The translations under genes were made by a program, and so were the position numbers. From Thalassia testudinum (lineage: Eukaryota > Streptophyta > Magnoliopsida > Alismatales > Hydrocharitaceae): a DNA stretch of 64,000 bases. Location of the stretch: contig JAZHRO010000046.1 in assembly GCA_037157565.1 (NCBI GenBank), forward strand, positions 13,180,501 through 13,244,500, read 5' to 3'. Numbering within the stretch: the stretch's first letter is position 1; every line of letters starts with the position of its first letter. Positions 35,656 through 47,430 of the stretch are shown here, piece after piece. Under the pieces are notes generated by a model. That model did not search any database. It had not been told where the DNA came from and worked only from the letters and a program-made list of their open reading frames with translations.

Positions 35656-36347
35656 TGATCGCACGTGTTTCGCGTGTTTGAAATCAAGGTTACGAGTAAT
35701 TCGTCGTTGTAATTGAAAAACTCGTGATCAAATAAAATTTATATCGAAACTGTAAGGGAGTCCCGGGTCGAACACAGGGAGGCAACGTTTCCTTTGTATG
35801 AAAACTGCGCTTCGATTTGTTTCTTTTTGGTGTTTTAGGGTTTCGTTATTTTTTTATTTTTGAAATAAAATGACAATCAATCATAAGAGAGAAATAGAAT
35901 TGAATTTGATATATTGCATGAATGTCAATTACAATAATATAGAAAACATAAAAAGAGAGGGAGATGAGAAGAAATCTCCTGAAGCGGCTGTTCAACGAGA
36001 CGACGGTGCCTAGCGGAAGCTCGGATGGAGTTGGGAAGCAGGCCAACGAAGGTAAGAAGCAGGAGGACGTCGAGTAGAGGAAAGCTTCAGCGTAGCTCCG
36101 AAATGGAGGTGAGAAGGCAGAGGTGATCTGCTACCGGAATGGAGGTGGGAGGACGACTCCAAGGCAACCTATGAATGAGGGTGGGAAGTTGGAGGAGTAT
36201 TTGGTGGGGCAGAGTCTCGTTACACTAATAAGCTCCTTGGGAGCTTGAGAGTAAACTCTAACAGAGGGTTGGTAGGCTTGCTAGAGCTTAGGAGTAGGTA
36301 AGAGTAGAGTAGGTAGAGATGGCTTGGAAGGGAGGGGGTGTTGGTCC

Positions 36348-36354
36348 TTTTATA
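36348..36354 (-). promoter_or_regulatory. TATA box of LTR D2
   Basis: Minus-strand TATAAAA in the context CCACTATAAAAGGACC, as in D1. Confidence 0.7.
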
Positions 36355-36667
36355 GTGGATGAAAAGAGTCTAGAATAGGCATGGGACCATTAGTAACCTC
36401 CAAGTTGTCGATGGAAGTGTCGCTGTCGACAACTTACGCTCTCTCACGCCCACAGCTATCCTTGCTGGAGTGCGAATAATTAGCGACGGCTGTAAGCATC
36501 GCTGTAGGTCCAGCTCAGGCGTCGCTGTAGGCTGGCGCAAACCGAGCACACGCCTGCCCCATGCGCGCGGATTGAGCGGCGATCCTGCCTAATGTGCGCG
36601 CTGGCATGCGCGTGCACATGCAGCTAGTGCGTGCTGGCACTGCGCATGCGCTGGCTGGATTGAGAAT

Positions 36668-36741
36668 GGTGGGGGATACGGGGATTCGAACCCATGCCCC
36701 TCCCTTGCGAACCGATGTTCCCACCGTTGCGCCACGTCCGC
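36668..36741 (-). other. tRNA-like sequence, probable SINE head
   Basis: On the minus strand a 74-nt stretch has a pol III A-box match (TGGCGCAACGG, 36724-36734) and a perfect B box (GGTTCGAATCC, 36682-36692). The acceptor and D arms do not pair as in a working tRNA, so it is tRNA-derived and not a tRNA gene. D1 lacks it. A SINE inserted in the LTR is the likely source; no poly(A) or clear duplication was found. Confidence 0.5.
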
Positions 36742-36881
36742 GGGTGTGTCGTGAAGAGGAGTTGCAGCCGTGTGGTGAGGGCGAGCTCTCAACCGTTGGA
36801 TTTTCATCCAACAACTGAGATCACTTGATGGGTGGCCTTTGGAGATGTGGTGGGTGGCTTTAGGTGCTCCAAATGGTGCCA

Positions 36882-36921
36882 GACAGTCCAGATGGTGCCA
36901 CGTGGCACCATCTAGACTGTC
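36882..36921. repeat. 40-nt inverted repeat with central CACGTG
   Basis: Two 20-base arms with a single mismatch pair; the inner 24 bases (36890-36913) are a perfect palindrome around GCCACGTGGC. The CCACGTGG core is kept in D1 (near 4165) and at 45208-45229. Confidence 0.85.
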
Positions 36922-37222
36922 CACCCTTCATTGCTTGCAGAGGATACCATGGTGCTTGGATCGAGGTGATTTCTACGTTGTCAAACTACAATCGTCACTC
37001 CGGATCCATCCGTACAATTGGATTTTTCATCCGAAGTCCGTAAGGACGTTGCATTGCCTCCTAGCCATATAAAATGAAGGAATTAATATACAAAACATAC
37101 AGCTATCCTAAATGCCATGCAATGGATGTTATGCGGTATTTATAACATGATATGCAATGTTAAGCCTAGGAACTATCATAAATAAGCATTTTATCATGAA
37201 TTCATGTGTGTTTATCAATTAT

Positions 37223-38229
37223 CATTTAAATTATTCTTGTTTTTGTATTTCTTATTTCTAACTTATTGTGTTTTCCGTGTCTTCTTTCAAGTATTTGTCT
37301 AATAAGTACCTACATGGGAAGAAGATGGGTTTTTCTCTTTGTATATCCTGTTGTTTCTTCTATATATACTCTATGAGATATTCCTTTCCTTAGTCCCTAG
37401 GTAGTTTGCTTGTTGCATTTAGTTAGATATAAAAAAAATACCAAAAAGACATCTCATCTAATTAGCAGCTATATCTTTAGGCATACACTCTTAGGAGTGC
37501 ATTATCCTGCTAGTATCTATTTCAGGATTATCTTCTATGGAGATAGAGTACGCATTCCCACGTAGATCCCTGTCTTTGACCTAAAGTAAGACCATATATT
37601 TCTTGAAAATTTAAAAAGCGAAACATATTTTATATCTTCTTTTCATTGGAAGACATATCATAAAAAGAGGAATTTTATAAAACTCTTGTCACATATCTGT
37701 TTGTGAACTTGTGTGTGGGTTTTTGATATTACATTATGTTGCATGCTATTGTACACACAACACAATCAATAGAGTTACATGAGTCTGTCCTTCTACCTCT
37801 CCTCTTTTCACGTCTTAGGGCTTTGGTCAAAGATCAGTAAGTCTGTCTCACTACTGGAGCCCCAAGGAGTCAGTAGTGAGCAGTCTCAATCTTAGACCTT
37901 AGACCTTCAAGCTTTCAGGATACGCACTTCATTGACACGTAGAACGCATGCTTGTACTTATACTGTATCTATTTGCATCCGCATATTTTACGTGTATTCT
38001 AGGTCTTCTTTTCTCTAGAAAAGAAGAAAACTCACTTTTGTTTCGTTGTTTTTGGGTTTTGCTTGCTGTTGTTTCTCGCAGTAGTGTTAGAGTGCCTTTG
38101 CACATTTTTTTTGTTTATTTATGGGAGGTGATCATTGAGACCACCCTCGTCCCTCCTTTGACAAGTTTACCTAGACCTGCTGCTCCTGTGTAGCCCTTTG
38201 TCTCCATACCTTCTACATCTTTTGCTTTC
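37223..38229 (+). other. Element F leader
   Basis: Between solo LTR D2 and gag. No coding domain is visible. Confidence 0.5.
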
Positions 38230-38502
38230 TCTGCATTTGATTCTATGGATCAACCACAGAACCCCGAGATACCTCCTGGTCAAGAGGATGTGCCACCTTT
38301 TGATATCTATGAGGCACTCCTAAACAAGAATATAGAGATGCTCGAGCAGAACCATCAGATCAATCTGCTAATGGTTGCTCACCAGAACCTCTTGGCTCGT
38401 CGACCTGAGGTGGGTCCTGGTTATGGACCACGTCCTCCACCTAGTCCTTTGCTTAGAGATTACTATAATCCATCCATTGCCTAGGTAGAAGCGTGTGTTA
38501 GG

Positions 38503-38507
38503 ATTCC
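38503..38507. other. Left target-site duplication of solo LTR E1 (ATTCC)
   Basis: Repeated at 41257-41261. Confidence 0.9.
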
Positions 38508-41256
38508 TGTTATCAAGCTTTCCATCGAGTTTAAGAAAATTGCGTTGTAGTACAGTCGGCAAATAGCTCTTAAACAGATAAATTTATAACTCAGAATCTA
38601 CAGTAGAGTCTAAGGTCGAACACAGGGAGCAAATGTGGAATCCACGACATTAATTGCATTCAGAATCAATGAGCACAAGTAATTAAGCATTCAAATAGAT
38701 ATTCAATGAATAATAATATGTCACATTAGTTATTCAATGAAATCCAATGTATCTAAAAGATTGCATGGAACAAAAAGAAAAGAGAATAAAAAATAATGGT
38801 GATTTAGATCACCACTAATCCACTTAATTAAGCATGCATGCAATTACTCTACCAGAATTCAATAAACTATAGTACTTAAATTATTCAACAGTAATTCAAG
38901 TAATGCTCAATCAGACGACAGATTGGTCCATCAGACGACTTAAAGCGATCAAGGCTCTCAAAGCCTTCTTCATTTTTCTTCTACTTCTCTTTTTCTTCTC
39001 TTCTCGAGCCTTTTCCTTCTTCTCTTCTAAGCCTCTTCTCCTTCAGAGGCACAGCCCTTCTCTTCTTCGCAGACCTTCTCCTTCACAGAGTCTAAGTGTT
39101 AGGCTTTTCAGCACAAGGGGCCTTCAGCGACTTAAGTGTTAACCGCTTACATAGAGGAGCAAAAACCTCCCCCGCTCTCACACAATTTCCTCTTCCTTCT
39201 TCTCTCTTAGACCCCAAGAAAGCGTGTAGTCGGATCTAAATCAGGTTATCAGGACATGCATAGTGTCCAGACCTGCATGCGTGGCTCACAGGCGAGGAGT
39301 GGCATAGGCGGGTTAAGCAAATGTGTGGGTAATGGGGACCTGACCCCCATGACTTGGGCAAATAGAGCACTTCACAAATTCAATTTATGCATAGTGTCGA
39401 GTCTGAGATCCCACTATGTGGGACTAAAGCACCCACTTCTCTTCACGCACGACCGTAGCAGGTGCTGAAGGGAATGCCTCCAATTGACATCAAAGACGAG
39501 GTTGTGGTCTCTAATTGATGGCTTGGGAAAGGTCCTGGAGGTGTTCCGCGAGGCCTGGAAGTGATGCCTGGAGCTTTCGAGGCTGGAGCATGAAGAACAA
39601 GGCGGAGATGATGGTGGTGGTGACAAGTGGAGGTGGTGAAGACCTGAAACTCAAACTACGGCCTCTCGGCCACATTAAAATATCTCAAGATGGTTGCCGG
39701 AGGATGGCGAAGATGATGGCCGTGCCCTCGTGGCGTGGGAGTGCATATGGAGGCTTGGCAAAGTCAAAGGAGTTGTGTGAAGGTGGGTTGATCGACGGGG
39801 AGTTTGGGTGGACAAAAGGGAGAAATAGGAGAGGCTTTTGGTCAGAGGCATATAGCGGAACTTTTGGAGTTGACGATGAGGCTTTTGGTGGATTGTGGAG
39901 GTGTGGAGGCCTCACCGAAGATGTGACTAGAGAGGAGGAAGATGATAGCGTGCGACAGCATTGGTGGTCGGATTGAGGGATAAAGTAGATGAAAAGGAAG
40001 TAAAGGGAGAAAGAAACCTATCTAACCTAAGCTAATGGGATGAAAGGGAAGGTAGGTGTCGGTTGTGGTATGGCTGGCACCAGAGACGAGAATACCTCCG
40101 GTGGGGGTGAACGGCAAGGAAGACGGAGTTAGAGGGCTTCTGTTGGTATTGCTAGAAGCGGAAGAGCACGGGGAAGATGCTCCCACTAACTATTGTCTGT
40201 GGCGATGGGAGAGGAAGGTAGATGGAGAAGCTCGCCGAAGCTTGCAGAGGAGTTGGCCGGAGAGAGGAGAAGGGGGTATTCCGATCCATACCAAGCTAAA
40301 GAGAATGGTCGTGCACTAGGAATCTTTTATAGGGCATTAGGAAGGCATTCCAAGCTTGGAAGCTCGGAACCTTCGCGAAGTAGGAAACCCAGATCTTTGA
40401 ATGGTTCGCATGAGGATTTGGGTACAAATCAAAGCCCAAGATGCAGCTCAAATTGAAGAGGATTCTCTCAGGAGTTCTCCCAATTTTGGAGATTGGGCAA
40501 GAAATCAGGGAGAACTCCTTGATTGAAGGCTGTCGACGAAGAAGCTTCACCGTGATAATGGCGGAGGGACCTGATTGTAAAGAATGAAGGAAAACCTAGG
40601 GACCTGTTCGTAAAGATTTCATAATTTAGGGGCATATGTGAGAAAGAATCAAACTTGACTGAAATACAAACTAAGTCAAGATGATCTATGATTGGGCCCA
40701 AATTTTGCTACAAACTTAATTTGGACCCAAGGAATTTGATGGTGAAGTCAGATTTTGATTTTGATCAAGTTTGACTGGGTAATTTGCGTAGAAACCTAAA
40801 TTGGGGCAACTTTCCATCTGAGACTCTGTTTTAAGTTAAAATAAGTTCAGATGGTCAAATAAAGGGTACTAAACCTTATAGAATATTTTTCTATGGATTC
40901 TAAAAGGTTTAGATGAATTTTATCCTAACCTGAACCTCTATTCTTTAAGTGGGTCAGAAATTAAGATTTCAGATGTCCATTAATTCTCAAAATGCTTGAA
41001 AAACCCATTTCTGTCTACACAGACCCTCTTATTAGACATTTATGACCATTTGACCTTTAATTAGCCCATGGTAAAACCCGTGGTTACTCTGCATTTAGGA
41101 TATGATGCTAAAATAGCAGATTTACCCCTGATTTAATGTATTTCTCTCAGAAAGAATATGCAAGGAATTATGACTCTCCGGCGATTATGTAAGAGCATTT
41201 GTCTTTTGATTCTGACTAATTAAAGCTAATTATGGTTGATGATGACGTTATCATCA
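38508..41256 (-). mobile_element. Solo LTR E1
   Basis: 2749 bp, TG/CA ends, ATTCC duplication, no internal region. It is homologous to E2 and E3. A TATA-like TATAAAA on the minus strand (40325-40331), conserved in E3 (52004-52010), suggests minus-strand orientation. Reading frames inside are not conserved and are not genes. Confidence 0.9.
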
Positions 41257-43343
41257 ATTCCCGTTGGGAAAAACAACCCTGAATTAAAAGCCTAATATCA
41301 TTAGTCTTATCCCCCACTTTCACAGACAAAGCACCAAGGATCCATTCCAACACATCAAGGATCTAAAAAATCTATCTCAAACCTTGGGTCCAAGGAATCA
41401 AAATCGGGAAATCCTATTAATGAAAATGTTCTCCTTTAGCCTAAAAGACAAAGTCGCTTACTGGTATCGCACCATCGCACAACCTACTTTGACTTCGATA
41501 GAACTCGAATCCACTTTTCTGAAGAAATTCTTTCATATAAGTCATACTAACGCACTTAGGTGAGCTATCACTACATTCTCATAGAATCAAGAACCTATAC
41601 ACAAATCATGGGAACGCCTTCATGATATACTTAGAAAATGCCCACACCACGATATCCCACATTGGCAACTTATGCAAATATTTTACTATGGTTTACATGA
41701 GAGCATGCAGAATCTCGTGGACGCTTCCTGTAGGGACAACTTTTTGAATCGGGATGAGGAATCTGCTCACAAAGGATGAGGAATCTGCTCAGAAACTCTT
41801 TGAGGGAATGGTAGAGAACTCCATCAACTCTACCTCCATCATCCAGTTTAACAAAGGAAGTGCAAATCTGAAGGGCACACATGAGATCAAGAATCAACCC
41901 AGTTCACGGGATTTAGAGATTATAGCTGAGAAACTGGATAAAGTCGATATCGTAGCCAAGCACCTTGATGAGGTTCTCAACTCAGTGAAAAATCTATCAC
42001 CTCTACTTGCTACAAATCCCGCACATCAATCTGTTTCGCAAATTCCCGTGGGAAGGGAGTTTGTGAATAATCTAGATATTTAAGATCCTTCTGCCTTAGG
42101 TTATTACCACACCTCTGTTCCAACCCAAGGAGGGACCTTTGTCCTGTCTTTTCTTATTTATTCCCCACTCTTTGTTGTGGAAAACATGATGAATTCTTAC
42201 AATCTATATGCCATCGAGGAGAATGATTCAAGATCTAACTCATATTCAAATACCTATAGCCTTAGATGGAGAAACCATCCAAACTTCTCTTGGGCTGATC
42301 ACAATCAAAGGCCTAATTATTAAAATCTGACCCATTAAAACTCGCCTATGTTTCCTTCTTAGCAACAGCAAGTGAAGCCTACCCAATCGAATATGCAGAA
42401 CTATTCTAGGTCAAATAGAGATTTACAGCTCGAGCAAATTTTGAGTTCTGTGAATGAGAGCCAGCGACGTAATGCTGAAGCACTCGCTGAGATCCAAAGG
42501 CAATGCAATGTTGAACTGGCTGATTTATGAAATCATATCATGCAGTTGGCTGAGTCTCGTCAACCAGGTACTCTTCCATCCCAACCAGTTCTAAATCCTA
42601 GGAATCTACCACCTCCTAGGTATCAAGGCCAAGCACATGTAGTTAATCAGACCATTGATTCAAATCAAAACCTGTCCTCTGCACTTCTCAAGAGTGAGTT
42701 ACCAAATCCGCATTAGCAGCCTTTACTGTACCAAAATGATCCATCTATCATTCAAAATCAAAATTGATTAGTTGTTGATCCTGTGCCTTTATTTTAACTC
42801 ACTTCTATTTTATGCTTCATTATTTAGATTCTTTACCTTGAACCAAATCAGATCTATCTTTCACAAAATCAACTCTTATCTTCTTGAGATTTTCACGTGA
42901 ATCTGATTTTGATCATATGAGATCTGTCAAGGCAAATTAGGGTGAGGTTGTCTTTGACTCTTCGGATTATGAGTGGTTATTCTGCAAATCTGACTTGTGC
43001 TAATTCTTCCTTGACTCCTTTATTCTATATCGTATCTATTTTGTTACTAGAGTTCACTTTTCACTAGGGCTTACACCTAGCTGAAAGCGTAAAACATAGC
43101 ACTTGTATATAGCTATTTTCGGTCATTTCCTTTCTGTTTTTCCCGTCTTTGTCTACTTCTACACTTGAGTCTGAGCTTTATGAGATCACTTCTTTATTAC
43201 CTATTCTTCACTTAGTCCGACTAACCCCTCTAACTTTTGTCAGAGTAGAAATCATTTGCCTGAGATCTATTGATCTCCTCTATCCAACTTCTTCCATCAT
43301 CCTATACTAAATGAAGTGTAGAGTTTTTTTCACCATTTATTTA

Positions 43344-43378
43344 CAATGAGGACATTGTAAGATTTTTACATGGGGGGA
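43344..43378 (+). promoter_or_regulatory. GAGGACA motif and polypurine tract of element F
   Basis: CAATGAGGACATTGTA then TGGGGGGA directly before the LTR start TGTAAAG at 43379. Here the motif pair abuts the LTR, unlike in A, C and D. Confidence 0.75.
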
Positions 43379-43699
43379 TGTAAAGTGAATCTTAATACTT
43401 TAAGTGTAGTAGTAGGCAAAAGAAGAAAATTTTGAAAAACCCTAAAAATTTAAAATTTTGAAAACACATAAAAATTTGAAAAATATATAAACCACAAAAA
43501 TATAAAAGAATAACAAAAATAATTTCATTTTTATGGGGGATTATAATCATTTTAAGAGGAATTCTTTCATGAGAAGAATTTTTGAAAAAAATCATTAAAG
43601 GACCTTATTTAATATTCATATAATTTAAAGAATTATGAAATTTTAAAGTCAGAAATCAAAAATATATTTATATTTATAATGCAAGGTAGTTATACATCA
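43379..43699 (+). repeat. 3' LTR of element F
   Basis: About 320 bp, matches 35292-35601 with substitutions and small indels, ends TATACATCA. Confidence 0.8.
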
Positions 43700-44903
43700 A
43701 TGCACAGAATCTTTACAAATTTATCACAAAGGTGGTGCATCAACTACTATTATACCAAATGTGCATATTCAAACACAGATGCATATATTTGTCTCAAGTC
43801 AAAGGATATGCCTTCTCTATGACAGTAATAAGAGAAGGACTTCCACATCTCCATATCATCGAGGCAACTCGTTGACTCAACTTGTGTGACAACCCTAACT
43901 CTCTATTCGCATGCAGAAGTTGTGCATCAAGGGCATTAGTCAAGCAACAATCTCTAGAGAAGATTGTCATTCTTCTCAAACTGATGACATTAGTTGGATA
44001 TCATGATGGTTATTGATGACTTAATATAATCCTCAATCCAAACAATTTAGTTTCTTCAATACCTATCTCGGTATATTCGACATGGCACAATACATTATCC
44101 CAATTGTACTGAGGGACTCATCTAATCATATTAGTGTGTCCCCATGATTTGACATTTGAATCTGAATCATTGATCAAGTGATTCAACTAAGGTTGGTTAG
44201 CTCAGGGCACATAACTCCAACAGACTCCCACTTACCCTAACAACCAATCCTGAATTACCTCTTCAACCCATGATGCCAACTCAACATTCAAGAGCTTTAC
44301 CATAAAGTCTTGATTGACTAAAGTGTCAAGCCATAAGCTGAAGTGTTGTATATGATAACTATTTTATCATATGTGGCATATATTTTATGACTTTTTCTCT
44401 CTACAGACATGATTTTGTTCTAAGAAACTATTTCTCAACAAGAGTAATGTTCTTGTTGTCATCACAATAATGGGAGTTTCAGTAGTGGAGACTATGTCAA
44501 GACCTTATGAAGGGCTTACGTATCCACATCATCCGTGTTATAGCTTCATAAGCTACAATTTCTTCAGCATTCGTGTGGTGGCATATATGCTTCCAAAGAA
44601 AATATTGTATCATTCAAGTGGATCATATGTGGACTATCCACATTAGACTATAGATGTCACATCTCAACTCATTAAGATCAACTGAATCAGTGCATCCCAA
44701 CTCTTTAAGATCACTTTTTCATTATTTCATTCCTTTTTCAAGGAGTGTTAAAGAAAACTCCACAATTTATCTAGCATCTAATGGGTTAATAACATAATAT
44801 CCTCTCACTATCATTTTTTTTGAGAAAGAGAAAGGACCAGTATTGACTACAATAACCGTCCAACTTTATTTAATATAAAGGAAATAATTACAAACTAGGG
44901 AGC
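43700..44903. other. Unassigned sequence
   Basis: No intact gene or element is recognised. CCAACAGACTCCCACTTACC near 44216 resembles sequence around plant Copia LTR ends, but there is no matching second copy. Probably an old repeat fragment. Confidence 0.3.
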
Positions 44904-45236
44904 TGATGTAGACAAATCTATTTCACATAAATACCTATTTATGCATGTTCCTAAGCTAGTTAGTTGTATCTGGTAGTGTAAATAATGCATAATAGCATCA
45001 TCATGCATTTAGAGTAGATTGTATAAATTGTATACTAATTCTCCCAATTTAATGGCTAGGGGATAGGATGATGCAAATATGGACCTCAAACGAAGAATCC
45101 AACTGCATAGATGGGTTTAGGTCGACAATCGCAACCAAACAATGCAAAAATTGACCCAATCCGACATCCGTGGCATCTCCTACAAGCAAAAGAAGATGGA
45201 CAGCTATGATGGCACCACGTGGCACCATCACGGGTG
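44904..45236 (+). repeat. Truncated D-like LTR fragment
   Basis: Begins TGATGTAGACAAATC and follows the order of the D1 LTR (GTTCCTAAGC, TTAGAGTAG, GACAATCGCAACCAAAC, ACGTGGCACC) but stops after about 330 bp. It has diverged strongly from D1. Confidence 0.6.
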
Positions 45237-45254
45237 TCTGCCAAAATGCAGACC

Positions 45255-45412
45255 GCACGGGGACTATTAAGTCTTTGTAGTTTAGGTCCTTAGTTGAAAT
45301 TTCTTAGTGTTGATAAATAACTTATGCCTGAGGAATCGAATCTTAATTCTTGTTTTGTAAATAGCATTTAGTTTAATTTGCTAGGGACTAACAAAAGATA
45401 GGCATGGGGGTG
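45255..45412 (+). repeat. D-like 3' internal end with polypurine tract
   Basis: GTCCTTAGTTGAAATTTC and TAGTTTAATTTGCTAGGGAC then GATAGGCATGGGGG match D1 3570-3704. It is followed at 45413 by a TG-starting LTR-like sequence. The 25-30 bp just before it (about 45228-45254) match the D internal region in inverted orientation. Confidence 0.6.
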
Positions 45413-46870
45413 TGATAAATACATATTTATTCGTGATAACATGCCTATTATGTGGGTTACTAAGCAATTGAAAAGCATTTAGCATTATAAATAACTCATA
45501 GCATCCATCATTGAAATGACCCTGGGGATTATTTTGGAATTTTCAAATTCTCCAAGGTAGTTTTTATAATTTTTCACGCTTCAATTTAAGTACCCGAGGG
45601 TCTTTTTGCACATGTTAGACTGTAGGGGTCTTATTACAATTTTTTGCGTGCTTATTACTATGTCACATGCTCTGGGGAGTTTTTCAAGACTCTGAGGGGT
45701 TTTTCATAATTTTCTACACCTTAGAGAGTGTGCTAGGGACCCTGTACAAATCCCCCGCTATTTTTCCACCCCTAGGTTCCTTTAGATAGGGCCCCCCATG
45801 AATAAACCAAAGTTCAACGTTTCTCTTACAATTTTCCCAACCCCACATGAACTTAGAACCCTAAAAACCCACCCTCCCAAACCTTGAGAGGTGTGCCTTC
45901 CCTTCCCACCTTCCTCACAATCTCGAGTGGCGTGTAGCCTCCCCCACCCCCTCTGCCGCAAGCTGAGAAAGGGAAGGAGTGAAAGAGAGAGATGAAGAGG
46001 GTGAGAGATCAAGAAAGTGAGCCAAGGAAGAAGGAAGAAGGGCATAGGTCCCTATGCAGCAGCATGCAGGAGAAGAGGAAGAAGAGCAAGGAGTACACGC
46101 TAGTCGAGGCGACAGGCAGGATCCACAAGGCAGCAGGGGGATCGAACAGCGAGAATGCAACATGCGTGTGTGATTTGCGGCCTTGTGTGCTTGCGAACCA
46201 ACGCTCGCCACATGTCGTGATCGGCTCAGCCAATTCACGTAAGCCGGCTCGATAGGATCGGTCCGAGGCCGATTCACGTGAACCAAAAGTAGTTTTTGGG
46301 TCAATTCAAGGCCCAAACGAACTTAGATTCATGCATTTAAGGTACCATTGGAAAGGTAATTAAATTCCTTATGTTTTGATATCCTTTTTGGCACTTTTAA
46401 CACATGTTTAGCATGCTGGAAATTTTAATTAAGCGTAATGAACTTGTTTAAACCTGTGGATGCTCTAGAGTTGGTGCTTAGGGGAGGCATGCATCATAAG
46501 GTAGCCCTCACAGCAATAGCGGGTGGCATGTGTAGACCACCCGCACTCCCTAATCCTTCTCGAAGTAGAGGTAGAGTGGTGTATTTCCCCCCCTTACTCT
46601 CTAATTTTTGTTTTGTGCCAATGCCCTGGAAATACGAACCATCTTACGATCAGGCTAGGTCTTCAAATAAACCTCCGATTTGGACCAACTACCCTCATGA
46701 ATGGAACTAAGTGGATAAGTGGGGTTGTACAAGTGCATGTGCATGCATGTGATTAGGTACGCATGTTGGTGTTTTTACATATGCTTGTGCATTTTTGCAC
46801 CCATCCTTGATAAACAAACATCACCTAGTTATGGTCTAAATGGGATAGTGCATATATATAGACTGTTGCA
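45413..46870 (+). repeat. Probable LTR of a D-related family (end uncertain)
   Basis: Starts TGATAAATAC right after a D-type polypurine tract; the first ~100 bases weakly resemble the D1 LTR. The end could be the TTGCA near 46870, but no second copy is in the window. An open frame at 46438-46710 has no recognised domain. Confidence 0.4.
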
Positions 46871-47425
46871 AATAAGTGTTGTGACGACCTAGGTCCTGCC
46901 AAGCGACAAAACCTGAGTTGCCATGTGCTAACCACAAGAACAAACCACCCACAAGATCGCAATCATCCAGCACATAGTCATAAAACAAAAATAACCAATC
47001 AAACAAAATGTAAAGCAATAATGGAAAAGAAGGAACGAAGTACTGACAAGAGGGTTTACCACAGAATGTTTGTGCATAAGCCAAGAGATGTACAAACAAT
47101 ATCTAGCAGCCAAGAACACCTGAGTACGGAACCCAAGAACACGTCAGTAAAAACTGAGTAGAGTAGAACATCTAAAACAAGTAGCAACCGTAATAAAGTA
47201 TAGGAAAAGGGCGCTATATCAAAAGCTCACCCATTTACAATTTATTTCTTATCCAATTCTGTTTATGTAATTTGCCCATATTCTTATAGTCCACAATCCA
47301 TCAATCGACATCTCGAGGCATGGAACGATCTTGTGTAACTTCCTGTGACGTAAGACCAATATAAGCCATCCTCCTAGCCGAGAAGACTACTTATACCCAT
47401 CGAAATGCCACTCTTCATCACCCTG

Positions 47426-47430
47426 GGGTC
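47426..47430. other. Left target-site duplication of solo LTR E2 (GGGTC)
   Basis: Repeated at 50090-50094. Confidence 0.85.

Larger units (their letters stand above)
35656..37217 (-). mobile_element. Solo LTR D2
   Basis: 1562 bp with TG/CA ends (plus strand TGATCGCACG to GTTTATCA) and ATTAT duplications. It is homologous along its length to the D1 LTR, in the opposite orientation. It differs from D1 in carrying an extra ~180-bp segment with a tRNA-like sequence (36655-36835). No internal region is present. Confidence 0.9.
38230..42780 (+). pseudogene. Element F gag, split by solo LTR E1
   Basis: The N-terminal part starts at Met 38245 (MDQPQNPEIPPGQEDVPPFD) and stops at 38482-38484. After E1 the reading resumes across the single ATTCC target (RIPVGKNNPELKP), matching element A's RVPMGRDDFELKPNII. 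A frameshift follows near 41285, then MKMFSFSLKDKVAYW, FLKKFFHISHTNA, HKSWERLHDILRKCPHHDIP and IFYYGLHESMQN, the Retrotrans_gag core. The tail (41754-42083 and on) is Asn/Gln-rich with an intact stretch of 109 residues. There are several stops. The reading ends around 42765 and no protease or pol follows. Confidence 0.83.
35292..43699 (+). mobile_element. Element F: short-LTR, gag-only Ty3-like retrotransposon with two nested solo LTRs
   Basis: LTRs are only about 310-320 bp (35292-35601 and 43379-43699), both beginning TGTAAAGTGAATC. The 5' LTR is followed by TTTTTTGGTGTCATTACCGGGGAG, a decayed TGGCGCC-type primer site; the 3' LTR follows a purine tract. Without solo LTRs D2 and E1 the internal region is about 3.5 kb and codes only for an Athila-like Gag; no protease, RT or integrase is present. 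A clear target-site duplication was not found. Confidence 0.8.

Noticed and set aside
36668..36741. Functional tRNA gene
   Set aside because: A and B boxes are present, but the acceptor and D stems do not pair and the segment lies in an LTR.
39515..39976. 153-residue open frame in solo LTR E1
   Set aside because: Not conserved in E2 or E3; lies entirely within an LTR and has no domain.
35287..43704. Target-site duplication for element F
   Set aside because: Bases before (GGCAG) and after (ATGCA) the LTRs do not match; allowing for shifted ends gave no better pair.
46438..46710. 90-residue open frame
   Set aside because: No recognised domain and no second copy to show conservation; kept only as part of a probable LTR.
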